64,000 nucleotides of DNA, from positions 71,803,864 to 71,867,863 of the forward strand of contig NC_067196.1 of NCBI RefSeq assembly GCF_000699445.3, given 5' to 3'. Made by a program: the position numbers and the translations under genes. The stretch comes from Schistosoma haematobium (Eukaryota > Platyhelminthes > Trematoda > Strigeidida > Schistosomatidae). Below are positions 22,626 to 34,457 of the stretch, in pieces. Position 1 is the stretch's first letter; the number at the start of each line of letters is the position of its first letter. The notes under the pieces are model-generated. The model was not told where the DNA came from, did no database searches, and saw only the letters and a program-made list of their open reading frames with translations.

Positions 22626-23629
22626 TGCTTATGTAAGGGGTGAATTTAAATTCACTTGGTATTGTTTTCCTTGTATCTTCCCATCGAGGTTTAAGACTGC
22701 AATTGATCAGTCTGTTATTGGCATATTAATTGCTGAAACAAACGGTCGAATAACAGTATGAACAGAGAGATTATTTCTTGAAAAATAACAACCATAATTT
22801 AGTTTTTGTGTCTAACTTTATTGCTTCCGAAGTCTCACTGCAGATGATGGTTGAAGCTCACCGCTTCTGGCAACCTAGTTTATTAACAAATATGTGATAA
22901 GAAACACCACTACACTGTTGACCTAATACTCAGAATGTTGACCAAATTGACGGATGATATAGAGTCTCATATAGGGATGATTGTGTTCTTACAGTCTGTA
23001 ACCACAAAAGACCCAGATTGCCATTAAAACTTCTGACACTGTGAATTAACTGATTAATAGTTGACGCGGAGTCGTAAATGCGTGACTTCGACTTCACTCA
23101 TATGCTCAGCACACACTTATATGAATTTCATACTTGATGAGGCCTGAAGACGTATAATTTGACAAACGTCTATGTTTCCTAAAACGCAAACTGATCATGA
23201 GGTCACGTTCAATGTCAAGTTCAGGACTGGAAACTTAGGATGGCTACTGCAGTCAATACATACCAACTATTGCAGTGAAAGTTTGGTAATTATTCACAAA
23301 CTATGCGGTATATACTTTATTTAAGGAACTGCAATATATTTTTACACTGAATGTGTTTGGGTAAAATGCCCGTTTGAAATTCTAACCACTATAAATCAAT
23401 ATTTTATCGATGATGTTAAGGTTTATATTAATGAAGCATCAACTGCCGAGACGGTTATTTTACCTTAGATTTTCATGGACTAGTAAGAATAAAGTATACC
23501 GACAAAAATATTCGTGAAATAACTTTCATACCTTTTCTTATTTGGGTAATATATTGAGACAAAGAATATCAATTCAAAATACTTTTTATGTTATACGGTA
23601 TGCCATCCAGTCGCGAAACAAATTCAGGT
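22626..23629. other. Unannotated stretch, copy A
   Basis: About 1 kb between the SINE and the LINE with no recognisable gene or element on either strand; repeated at 34458-35461. Confidence 0.4.
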
Positions 23630-26600
23630 TACAACTTACTTACATACTTACGCCTGTTACTCCATCTGAAGGAGCATAGGCCGCTTAGTAGCATTCTTCA
23701 TCCAACCCTGTATTGCGCAATCCTTTCCAGCTCCTTCCAGTTGTTTTTCATACTTTTCATATCTGATTCTGTGTTCTTTGGCCTTCCTCTTTTCCGTTTC
23801 CCTTCAGGATTTGAAGTTAGAACTTGCCTCGTGATGCACTTTGATGATTTGCGTAATGTGTGTCCTATCCATTTCCATCGTCTTTTCCCAATTTCCTCTT
23901 CAGATCGAATCTCGTTTGTCGCCTCCCACAAACGGCTGTTACTGATGGTATCCAACCAAGGGATGTTGAGTATCTTGCGTAGACAACTATTTAATAATAC
24001 TTGTACCTTCTAGATGATGGTTGTTGTAGTTCTCCAAGTTTCAGATCCGTACAGTAGAACTGCCTTTACATCCGTATTGAAGATTCTGACTTTGATATTA
24101 GTTGAAAGTTGTTTTGAGTTCCACATGTTCTTCAACTGTAGGAATGCGGCTGTTGCTTTGCTAGTCCTTGCCTTTATGTCTGCATCTGAGCCTCCTTGTT
24201 CATCGATGATGCTTCCCAGGTATGTGAAGGATTCTACATCTTCCAGAGTTTCGCCATCAAGTGTGATTGGATTGCTGTTCTCCGTTTTAAATTTGAGGAC
24301 CTTGGTTTTCCCTTTGTGTATGTTGAGGCCTACTGATGCAGAGACTGCTGCTACACTGGCTGCCTTTATCTGCATTTGTTCATGTGTATGTCATAGGAGG
24401 GCTTAGTGATCTTCGAAGTCCAAATTGTCCAACTGGTTCCTTTCAGATGTCGAGGTCTTCATAATCCAGTCGACCACCAGAAGAAAAAGGAAGGGAGAGA
24501 GTAGACAGCCTTGTCTGACTCCAGTCCTTACTTGAAATGCGTCTGTCAGCTGTCCCCCATGCATGACCTTGCACTGTAGTCCGTCGTATGGGTTACGGAT
24601 AATATTGACAATCTTCTCAGGAACCCCGTAGTGTCGAAGTTTCCATAACGTTCGCCTATCTACACAGTCAAGTGCCCTTTTACAATCAATGAAGTTGATG
24701 TACAGTGTTGAGTTCCACTCGACTGATTGTTCGAAGATGATCCGTGGTGTCGCAATTTGGTCTGTGCACGACCAATCCTTACAGAATCCAGCTTGTTGAT
24801 CTCGAAGTTAGGCGTCTACTGCATCTTTCATCCGGTTCAGCAACGCTCTGTTAAATACTTTCCCTGGTACTGACAGTAGAGTAATGCTTCTGTAGTTTTC
24901 ACATTTTCTCAGATCTCCTTTCTTTGAAATCTTGATGACGTGTCCTTTTTTCCAGTCCATTGGCACTTGTACCTCCTCCGAAATCTTTTTGAGTAGAAGG
25001 TCAAGCGTGTTTTTAGTTACTCCGATGTCTGACTTCAATGCTTCAGCTGGTATGTTGTCGGGTCCTGCTGCTTTCCCTCTCTTGATTTATCTGATGGCCA
25101 TCCTGATTTCTTGGATCGTTATAATAATGATAATAATAATAATTTATTCTCAAATAACAGTTTGTTACATGAGGCATGCCAGTTTACAGGCAAGATCAAA
25201 TTGATACAAATGATACAATATCCACTGTAGTAAATAACGCAGCTGGGTTGATAATTTATAAGATATGAATGTAGATGGTTTTAATCAGTACTACAGTTGG
25301 CGCGCTTTACGAAAGTTGCGTTGCGAATGTGCAACTGATGGTCAATGATAGGTCCATTAAAGGTGGGAGCTTCTAAATGTCGCAATCTTATGTCCCTTTG
25401 GGATGTCTAAGGCTTTGAGGATGGTGCAGGATGAAATCTTTCGTTCCATATCACAAGGGAGCTGAAAGAGGGAGCAAGTAAAAGAAAGGACGAGAGGCAG
25501 AGTAGCCAATATTCATGAAGGAATGTTTAAGGTATGATTACTCAGTCCAATTTTCTTTTATTAAGGTATTTGTTAAGAAAGAGCATTTTAATAGGTTAAA
25601 GAAAATAAGTGTTAACAAGGTGTGAGTGTACATACAACTGACAAATGGAGGCGATTCGGAAAGGAGCTGAGAGTATGGGATTATGTGTGATTATAAAATA
25701 AAATATAGTGCTAGAAACAGTATTGTGATATACAATTGGCTATCTTCCTTTTATTATCGAAGCTATTAATGCCCCTTTCGTTTTTTTTTTGTATTATTTT
25801 TTTTCAGGTATTATAGGGTCTTGAGTAGGCTTCGTATATTAGCGAATTGTCTAGTTGATGGATTGACACCTATAGTAAGATCTATGTGTGCTGCTTCAAT
25901 GTCCGGTGGATTCACTGGAGCCGCCCTATTCAGGAGTTCCTCAAAGTACTTTACCCATCTGTTCCGCTGTTGTTGAATTTCAGTCATTGGCCTACCTTCT
26001 TTGTCTTTGATCGATCTCTCTGGTTTACTACATCTCCCTGCTAGTTTCTTCGTTGTATCGTAAAGCTGTTTCATATTTCCTTCTGTTGCAGCTTTTTACT
26101 TCGTCGTTGCTAGTTCTTCCACGTATTTCTTCCTGTCGGTTCTAATGCTCTTCTTCACTTGCTTGTTTGCTTCTATGTATTCAGCTTGTGCTTGGACTTT
26201 CTCTGCTCGTGTTCGGCTGTTGTTAATTGATGTCTTCTTGTTCTTCCTTTCTTTGATCCTGTCCAGTGTTTCTATAGAGATCCACTCCTTATGATGGTAT
26301 TTCTTTAGGCCCAGAACCTCGTGACACGTTGAAGTCAATAATTCTTTGATGCCTTTCCAGTTGTCCTGCATAGTAGTTTCTTCTTCTTTAAGTAGATCTT
26401 GTAAGGGTTGTAACCTGTTGTTGAGAGCTATCTTGAATTCATTGAGTTTGTCAGTATCTCGAAGGAGGGCTGTATTGAACCTTTGTATTGCTGTTTGTCC
26501 ACTTGTCCAGTTCTTTTTTAGCTTCAGTTTTAAATTGGCTACAACTAGGTGGTGATCTGAAGCTACGTCAGCACCTCTCCTGGTTCTCACATCTTCCATT

Positions 26601-27500
26601 GTCCTTCGGAATTTTTGTTGATGCAAATATGATTTATCTGGTTCTCCGTAGTGTGGTCCGGTGAGATCCATGTGGCTTTGTTTATACGTTTGTGTGGGAA
26701 TATTGTTCCCCTATGACCAATTTGTTGAATACACACAGATTCGCAAATCTTTCCTCATTTTCGTTTCTCTCTCCCAGTCCATGTCGTCCCATGATATCTC
26801 CATATCCGGTGTTGTCTATTCCGACTTTGGCATTTAGATCTCCCATTAGAATGGTGAGGTCGTTTCTTGGGCATTTCTCTATGATTGACTGCAGCCGCTC
26901 GTAGAATTGATCTTTAATGTCGTCGTTGCTATCACTGGTGGGTGCATAACATTGGATAATGATGCTTTGATGATTCTGGATCCGTCAGATTCCCATTCTA
27001 CAAATGCATTTCGTGCTACTTTGGACAGCATAAGAGCGACTCCCTGAGTGTGTGGAGCATTTTCCTCTTTGTGACCGGAGTATAGCAGCATCTCCCGTAT
27101 TTAGCCTTTGTTGTCCAGTTTGGGTCTAATGTGTTTCGCTGATCCCCAGTACTGCCAAGTTGTATCTCCTCATTTCCGTTGCTATTTTACTGATTTTACC
27201 GGTCTTTCACGTTGTCCGATCGTTCCATATACGTAAAAATTGTTTTTCTGGTTGTTAGAAGGGGCATCGGCCTCGTGGCTTCCGGTGAAACTCGGCTTTC
27301 ACCATGGGACTTCATAACTCTTCTAAATGAAGACCTTCTAAATCCCAGGGCATAGTTTAAATGATTTGAAAAATTTTTCCTGGTTAGCGCTTTTTAGCGA
27401 GTCAGTTTAATACGGAATGGGGTCGCTAACCACATGCCCAACCCTCCTCCTTTGCCCAGGCTTGGGACCGGCAGTAACTCTAGAAGAGCTACAGGCAGAG
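23630..27500 (-). mobile_element. RTE-like non-LTR retrotransposon, copy A, broken
   Basis: Minus-strand LINE in many frames. From its 5' end: apurinic-endonuclease-like domain (pieces 27091-26879 and 26671-26096, with ASDHHLVVA), then the linker (26074-25861), reverse transcriptase (25038-24808 with CENYRSITLLSVPGKVFNRAL; later 24375-24010 with [13 protein letters not shown] and [15 protein letters not shown]) and the C-terminal [13 protein letters not shown] with [13 protein letters not shown] (23955-23698). The catalytic FADD box region is disrupted. The 3' end carries a GTAA-rich tail. The family resembles schistosome SR2/SR3/Perere-3-type RTE elements and is about 75-80% similar by eye to the copy at 48777-51990. 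It is interrupted by a foreign insert at about 25118-25860. Confidence 0.85.
25118..25860 (-). mobile_element. Insertion nested in the LINE, copy A
   Basis: Comparison with the LINE at 48777-51990 shows continuity of the RT frame up to about 25860 and again from about 25117, with roughly 740 bp of unrelated sequence between. One end is a TAATAA-type microsatellite (25124-25144) and the other lies near GTATTAGCGAATTGTCTAGT; the layout suggests a minus-oriented retroposon with a (TTATTA)n tail. No coding capacity was seen. Family not identified. Confidence 0.55.
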
Positions 27501-29013
27501 TTAAGGTCACAACAACGTTGTTTAATTAACACACACTTAATGGTTCATTCGGAGGTTATAAATAGGACGATTTATACTGACAACATCCAGTTGAAATATT
27601 TTATTCAACACCTATTTTTAGAGATCCTGAACATCATTTTGTGGACGTTACTGCCAGGAATTTTTCCCTGAAAACTATCTTCATATATTCGACTGCGTTA
27701 CTCAATATTGATGGTCGTCGTACTGAAGAAGATACAATTTCCATCTCATCATCTGATGACCCTCTAGTCGATGGATCACACATCACAAGACTTGCAGAAC
27801 AAAGATGGTAGTGCTCAATTTTAGAAGTCCATAACCTACACTTATCACTTCGTCGAGTAGCTCAAAGCATTGACTCACTATCAGTACACTTCGATCCATA
27901 TCCTTAAAACGTAACACAACCTCGTGGATTTTAATAAGTTCGGGACTTTCCGAAAGGTCTCTTCATAACAAACAAATTAAAAGCAACACAAAAATACTTC
28001 TAAAGTTCACTGTGATTTCTTTCACTTTACTGATGGATGTAGTGAGTGTACGTCATCTGCATTTGCCAGTTTCCTATTTAACTTAGACGTTTAAAATCGT
28101 TAATTTCACGTATAAATTCCACCAAAATAAAGAACACTTGATCGAAAAATCGCTATCAAAACGTAATGTATAGGTTTACAGAAGCCGTATTGACACTAGT
28201 TGATTTAATAGAACTACTATTTACCAAAATAGCACAAAAGTCTCACTTAGCTGCAGAACACAAAGCAACAAACAATAATGAAAGTAACCTATCAAAAGAA
28301 TGTTTTCGAAATTACTCAGTGTTTACGAATGCACATAAACTAAAAGTCCAAACAGAACACAATATTTTGGGCTAATCCGTGATTCCAAATACAGAATCAT
28401 CATCTTTTCATCCCGTCACGACCGCGTCAGCTATATTCAGGTAATTTTAACCAAGGGACGACTTGCTCTATGTCCATTTGGAGACAAACTCAGTTCCGTA
28501 GTCAAGCAGCTAACAGAATGGAATTTTTGTGGACACTGTAATTCCTCCCGTAATGTATCGTATGTGTGAAGTATTATGTGCGTAAGAATATACTGTAATT
28601 TTGAAAAGAGCAAGAACAAACATTCTAGCAGAATAGCATGAATTCATTTTTATTTCGTTGGTTCTCGTCAGCTGCTTACAACCTGTGATATTTAAAATCA
28701 TAATTAATGGGTTTAAATTACTTACATAAAAGAGTTTGATTGGAAGTTATATTAAAGACATATTCATATAGTATAGCAAGGGTGTGAATAAATTTAAAAG
28801 ACTGAATATTGTAAATATATACCTTATGTGATGAAAGAACATTGTGACAACAGTTCAAACGGTTAGAAACAAATAAACCTTGATAGGAATAAAATGAGTA
28901 GAGTTCAGTTGATAAAATAAGATAGTTGGAATAAAACTCAATGGTGTAATAAATGCAAGAAAGAGTTTAAGGAAAAAGAAAAAAATTGTTAAGATATAAC
29001 GAGGGAATATTAA
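27501..29013. other. Unannotated stretch, copy A
   Basis: Contains a 69-codon plus-strand open stretch (28166-28375) and a short coding-like piece near 27700-27810 (TEEDTISISSSDDPLVDGSH) that ends in stops; neither is recognised or supported by splice signals. Repeated at 39331-40844, where the first of these is broken by an extra A. Confidence 0.35.
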
Positions 29014-29256
29014 TCACCAAGGCAAGGAAAGATTAATAACCATCTCCTTTTGAACACATAAATCAGGCTTTTGGCGCCTGATAGCAACTGCCTCAGCAAA
29101 CTTCAGAAGACTGGAGTTCTGCTGCTTACTAATCACCTTGAATGATTGTAGGGTATCGACCTGATGTCCTGTGTCAAGATGTTTGGTGATTGCACTATTT
29201 AGAGTCTTTCTCTTGTTCTGAGGCCTTTTGGGGCATTTTCTTAAATTCACTAACAT
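29014..29256 (-). mobile_element. Penelope-like element GIY-YIG endonuclease fragment, copy A
   Basis: Minus-strand 80-codon frame ending in a stop. It contains NSAITKHLDTGHQVDTLQSF, then KVISKQQNSSLLKFAEAVAI and RRQKPDLCVQ, the pattern of the C-terminal half of GIY-YIG endonucleases in Penelope-like elements (SAIxxHLxxTGHxxD ... R ... EAIxI ..P.LN). The GIY-YIG residues themselves are not present, so the element is truncated. RT sequence was not found next to it. Confidence 0.6.
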
Positions 29257-32200
29257 TTCTGGAGGACATATTAGCTCTTAAAAGGTGAGAACAGGACAGA
29301 AATGTCTTACAACCTACGATACTCCATGTTTCGTACTCTAGGTCAAAGACATTTTGCTATGTCCCAGCCATGTCATCCTGCACACAAGTCACTGAATGCC
29401 AACCAACTTACCAATTCTTGCCCAGGTCAAGTACAACCAACGCGCATCAGTTAATGCCACATAATAGACAGGCTTATGTTATAATGATTGCATTAGTCCT
29501 CAAACCTATTCCAACCAACAAATTTATTCTACCACGTCATGTTTGTTCTCTGTGGTAATCAAACCAACCTCACTGTCATAATACTTCTAGTGGGTGGGCC
29601 ATGTCATATGTTGGCATTAGTGGTGATTTCGATGCAAGCCAGTTACCATCCAACTCAAGTAGACCACAACCATCGACATAGGCCACCTACATCATTGATC
29701 TGAAATACCAATTGATAACTGACTTCATCAGACACAAAACATACATTCCTACAAAAGCTAATGAATAACCAAAGAATGCCGGCTGTTTGTTGTGATTGAC
29801 TGCATTCCGTCCTTTGTTGAACATTACACTTGAGGAGAGTTTTCAAACTACCCCATAAAGTAATTGGTTTGAAGTCTAAATTACTAATGAGAAACATAAA
29901 TGTTAACGGTAACAATCTTACCCACTAGGTATAGATTATATAGGTGCTTATTGAGATGCTTTTCTCAGAACTGAAAATATGTTTTGTCGAGGTAGCCTCT
30001 GAGTGTTTTCAGCTTGATAGCTCTTGACGAACCCATTTCTGAGTCATGTAGTGGTAAGGAAATCTCTAAGGTAAATAGGACATTGCATTGGTTTGTTGTA
30101 TACTGCTTATGTTGAGACATGTAAGTTGCGATATGAACGATGGTGATATCAGCGATGTCGAACGTTGCAGATTATATAGTCATTAAATAGAAGCATCCTG
30201 TAGAATGTCAAAATGAAATCCCTGAACTAGCTAACGCGGAAACATTCCCAAGACATAGATAACCAGTTCATATGTTCCACGTCACCTGACTTCAACATGA
30301 AATATGACAAACATTACGTCACATAATACACTCTCTACCCCCTCTTTTATTTTCAAAAGAATTTGGAGTCGCATATCTGGAAATCAGTATTATCTTATGC
30401 TGATGTTTATAGTGAATCCTTAGTGATAAGCTCAACTTACCCTGGGATTAAAAATACCGTATGATTTTATTCATACATACACACATTCATTCAAGCACAT
30501 GCATAAATACATTTTTGTACATTCATTCTACAGCTGTTTCTCATATTTTTCGAATATATTATTATTATTTAGTAACTCCTTCATGATTAACATACTTCCA
30601 ATTGACCCGACAATATTGAAGCATGGTCCTTTGCAGATTGAAGAATTTAAATGTCACACGCTCATGCTTACATGTCATAATAAATGTGAAGTGAGATATT
30701 ATGAAGATTCACATGTTGTGACTAAATAAAAAGTGGTTTGGCAAATATTTATCAATTCAGATGCACGAAAATACATGTTTTCTGTTACAAATAAACACGA
30801 TTGATGTGGCACAGCGCAAAGAACATGGGAAATCAATAGCGCACCATACACAAGCGGTAAACCTCTAAGTTTTCAACTACTATTCAAAAATCAAGTCGAA
30901 AGGTGAGTTAGATCTGACTTAATCTTCAAGAATGTGGTCATGTTTAAGAACATTGAAATGAACAGGACTTGAGATAAACTATTCTATGACGTAAAGAAAT
31001 ATTTTCCATTTAAAGTTTCAACAGACTAAAATGCTTCAGCTAGCAGACATATTCAAATTACTGGATCACATATTTTCTAATATTCAAAGCCCTGCTTATA
31101 GGGGAATCAGATTATGCGTCATGTTGGTGTCTCAACCAATAGTTCAACCCCCGGTTCGCAAATACAATCGTATAAACCGATGATTTAGGCAGATTATTTG
31201 ATATTAGTCACATGCATAGTTAGCAGTCTGGAAACTAGGGAAAATTCCGTGGTAACCCCGATTTCACGCCAGCAATTGCTAATGGGAGCTACATTGTCGA
31301 TGAACTACAGTGTTAACAATGGACAGCATTACTATTAATCATTCTCCATTGCAAATGTGAGCATTTATCTTGTCAAATCGTGAAGCTCGGTTACTACACA
31401 TCGATCCTCGGTAGACCTTGTTTACAGCATACAGTGATTAGAATGTAGAAACAGACTACAATTTAGGTTGTCTGAAGACCTTCGTCAATTACGAAAAGTT
31501 TAGTGAGTAGCGTTGCAATGATCTTCATAATCGTATTGAATACTGAACATTGTTACTCTCCAACGTTTTTCGACTTATCATGTCGTGGCAACACGTAGAG
31601 AAATAGCCTTCTATGGGAGTACTCAACATCTCAAGTCTCAACAAGTTTTAGAGACCAAATATGAGCTAAAAACTGGAGAAAGTAGAATTAACATTTATTT
31701 GGAGTAGGCTGTGGACAAAACGTGTGGACTGTTTGGTAACAGCGAATTATTTATACACAATTAACACCTTATATATGAGACGTATAAGTAAGCGTTCAAT
31801 ATAAGCCAGCTTATGGTGGTAAGTGATGAGTATCACGGCGTAACCACATGTGATCTGGTGCGGATTCGGGACCGATCGCCTTCGTCTAGATGTGCCTAGT
31901 TAAAATAATGGGGTCAGCGTCAGTATTGAAAACTTACACAACTATTTATTTCGGAGATTTATTTATCGCTACAGACTTTTAATAATGTGTTTAAAAGTCG
32001 ATTGTTTTCAAGTATCGTACTATCACAATCTATAGTTTTTCAGAATGAGTTAATAGACTAATAATAACTATTATTAAGGTTATGAATTACTTTAATCTCA
32101 TCTTTTGTACACACCTATTGCTTCGACGAGTCAATATGATTTTGTTTCCCTTGATATGGTCATTTAGTAGACGCTCGTTCATATTCTCTACAGTCATTCG

Positions 32201-32355
32201 AAACTTCATAAAATGTATAGAAACCAAACCAAATACACTACTGTTCATTACAATATGTGAACATTTGGTCGAAAAAATAGTAAATACAGACATCATTAAA
32301 GCTTTTGTTTTTCCGTTTCAAATGTTTGAATTACTATAACGACATAGAACTGACG
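29257..32355. other. Intergenic sequence upstream of the CFAP45 5' copy A
   Basis: About 3.1 kb without recognisable genes. At about 31820-31995 lies one copy of a roughly 170 bp repeat that recurs at about 33360-33530 (see that entry). The promoter and 5' UTR of the CFAP45 copy should be here, but no element can be pointed to with confidence. Confidence 0.4.
31820..31995. repeat. Dispersed repeat, first copy in unit A
   Basis: Begins near GATGAGTATCACGGCGTAAC and continues through a GTGATCTGGT(G/A)CGGAT block to ATTTATCGCTACAGACTTTT. The same blocks in the same order occur at 33362-33530 at lower identity. A CACGG/CCGTG-type hairpin is present in the other copy. A related short motif, GTGGCCCGTGATCTG, occurs near 61040. 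Its unit B equivalents are at about 43652-43827 and 45195-45365. Confidence 0.45.
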
Positions 32356-32950
32356 ATGGTATGAAATTGTGATCTCCGTAGTTTATTGTTATTTAAATTT
32401 TAGCCAGCAAGCAGCTTTGTAAGTGCGGGAACACGTAGCCAAAGCTTTCACTCTTCCAATTCCTCACATTCTAAAAGGTCCAAAACACTATCGTATCGTA
32501 CAATAAGTAGACATTCCAATGTTGATGAAAATTTATTTGGATTGCCTTTGCATTTAAAAGAACGACAGGTAGTCAAATTCAAAATAAGTTTTATTTTCCA
32601 TAGTGCCATCTGACGGATCAGGATGATAGTTTTGAGAAAGACCCCGACATCATTATTACAAGGCAAAAACTATTTATACCAGGTTTATTACGGGAAGAGT
32701 ATGAACTACAAAAAGAAAATCAGAAGAGAAGAAAAATAAGGCATCTCACATCTGATTTGGTTCGTAATCTTATGTAAGAAATTTCGCCGTTTATCTTGCT
32801 TCACAGAATACCCTCAAATTGCATTGACAAGAAAAGGATAGTCATACCACCAGAAAAATATAAAGAACTTTTACAAAAGCTAAGTTGTTGACTAATGAAG
32901 AAGAACAATTTGCTAATGAGCAAGAGAAATCTGAACAAAAATCAACTCTG
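32356..32950 (+). pseudogene. CFAP45: Truncated CFAP45 5' copy (exons 1-4) in unit A
   Basis: Duplicate of the CFAP45 5' end: ATG 32356-32358, exon 2 32404-32568, exon 3 32604-32773, exon 4 32807-32950, with the same micro-introns. Exons 5-9 are absent because the duplication junction at 33910 intervenes. Exon 3 has two replacements versus unit B (SFEKDP for SFAKDP and LFIPG for LFKPG). Exon 4 has AAAA instead of AAAAA, which shifts the frame and ends translation at ELLQKLSC then stop. It cannot encode the full protein. The missing A may be a sequencing error, since every indel between the units is in a homopolymer. Confidence 0.85.
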
Positions 32951-33361
32951 GTAAGAATCGTATTTGTAAATAAGCATTGAAAATCGGTGTATTAAGCTTG
33001 AAGTCAACTGATGCTAAATTGAAAAACTGAAAAAAACCTTACTTTAGACTTCCTAAGGTATTTATAAATAAATCGAGAAACAGATTATTGTTTGCTTTCT
33101 GCATAATTGACAAATAAATATTTTCAGTGTTAACTGAGTATGCAAAAGTCACTTCGCAAAAAAATTCATTTTGCCTCTAAAAGTGATGAAGAGTTCTAAA
33201 ACATTCAGGGTTCAACAATGATTTTGTCCGCAACACCTTCATAATCCAAGGATATCAGTCCACTTAAATCAAAAGTCAACAACGAATAGGTTCAATGTAT
33301 ATTTAGAAAGGTTGTCGATGTGTGTGAGTAGTGTCTGAACTTAACTAGCTAGCCGTTTCAA

Positions 33362-33530
33362 GGGATGAGTAGCACGGTGCGCTCACCCGTGATCTGGCAC
33401 GGATGCGTAATCTAGCAGCTTCAGTCAGGTGTTTCTTGTAAAACCAATGATGTCAACATCCGTTTTGAAGACTTACAGAACTTTGTTTGTGGGATACATT
33501 TATTGCTACAGTTTTCTGCGTATATTTGTA
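33362..33530. repeat. Dispersed repeat, second copy in unit A
   Basis: GATGAGTAGCACGGTGCGCT, CACCCGTGATCTGGCACGGA and a later ATTTATTGCTACAGTTTTCT parallel the blocks at 31820-31995. It lies in what corresponds to intron 4 of CFAP45. Confidence 0.45.
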
Positions 33531-33905
33531 TATATGAAGTATATCCCTGAACAAAACTAATAATTTGATATGGGTTTGCTCATTGTAACATCTTAAAGCT
33601 AGTTTAATAGTAAAAAAGCTTTACAAATATATTAAAAGCAGTATCTGCTTCATATCACAATAAATACGAACTACTTAAGCTTAAAATACAGACATTTGAG
33701 TAAAAATAATGTTTTAGTTATGTTTGTTTTACTTTTGCAATGGTCTTCTTTCGGAAATTCGCAAACTGTTTCGTTAGTGAAATACAATATGTCTACATAT
33801 CATCTTGAAAATCTGAGTTTACGGCTTAAAAATATGGTCCAACGTAAGCTGTCATGGATAATTTACAAGTTTCAACCCTTCGATGATAATCCAGAAATAC
33901 CTAAC

Positions 33906-33963
33906 TGCTTCGAGTTTGCTTTGCTTTGCTTCATGGTTACGGACGATATCTCATTGATCATCT
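33906..33963 (-). pseudogene. Truncated copy of the putative YTHDC2-like 5' exon in unit B
   Basis: The first roughly 53 bases of exon 22131-21891 are repeated here after the same CTTTTCAG acceptor, then cut by the duplication junction. Two substitutions change ATGATG to ATGAAG and ACG to ACC. The fragment faces the truncated CFAP45 copy. Confidence 0.6.
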
Positions 33964-34241
33964 GAAAAGGTGCCAATCTGTTCAATAAAAGCAAGAATAT
34001 AAGCATTCACTAGGGTTTGTGGTAACTTGCACCAAATTCAACTTTTAATGACAATCCCAATGACTTTTAACAAATGATACGCGATAATGCCTGAGGCTTT
34101 TAGGTAGACGTTCATTTGGAGTATGCGTTACAAGTGCCCACAAGTGTTTTCTTGAATTTTAGGTTTGTCTTGGTGTTGTTCATAATTGTAATAATTAGGC
34201 AGTAACGTTGTATTACTCACCAAAACGCTACCTATTCAGTC

Positions 34242-34457
34242 AAACGGATTGTTAAAAGCTTTTCTGTAGTTTTTGTAGGCAACGATGGATAGTGGCTAGC
34301 AGTGGAATCCAGGACGCGTGTTTAGTCCTATTTGGGATTCGTCAGCTGGATTGACCTGCATCTCAGAGTTGGTGTTCGCTCTGGGACTCGAACCTAGTAC
34401 CATCCGCTTCAAACGCCATCGCGTTATCCACTCAGCTATTGAGTCCTGATAGCCAAT
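34242..34457 (-). mobile_element. Sm-alpha-type SINE with hammerhead, copy B
   Basis: Duplicate of the SINE at 22410-22625, differing by a few substitutions (for example GTAGGC for GTAAGC and GGTGTTC for GATGTTC on the plus strand). A and B boxes are unchanged. Confidence 0.85.
34307..34351 (-). ncRNA. Hammerhead ribozyme relic, copy B
   Basis: Identical to the copy at 22475-22519, including the loss of G12 (TAAA for GAAA). Confidence 0.8.

Larger units (their letters stand above)
22074..33910. repeat. Tandem duplication, left unit (A)
   Basis: Direct repeat of 33906-45743. The 5 bp TGCTT occurs at the left boundary (22074-22078), at the central junction (33906-33910) and at the right boundary (45739-45743). 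The unit holds the 5' part of the putative helicase exon, an Sm-alpha SINE, an RTE-like LINE with a nested insert, a Penelope GIY-YIG fragment and exons 1-4 of CFAP45. The offset to unit B drifts from 11832 to 11829 and back up to 11833 through six homopolymer-length changes. Confidence 0.95.

Noticed and set aside
23588..24406. Plus-strand frames of 141 and 130 codons
   Set aside because: They are the complement of the LINE RT and C-terminal region on the minus strand and are hydrophobic shadow translations.
28166..28375. Plus-strand 69-codon frame as a small gene
   Set aside because: The duplicate at about 39990-40210 has an extra A that breaks it, and no homology or splice signal supports it.
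33696..33965. Open frame spanning the duplication junction as a fusion gene
   Set aside because: It has a hydrophobic start that could mimic a signal peptide, but it lies in CFAP45 intron 4 sequence, its unjoined version at 45529-45771 is unrelated downstream, and no family is recognisable.
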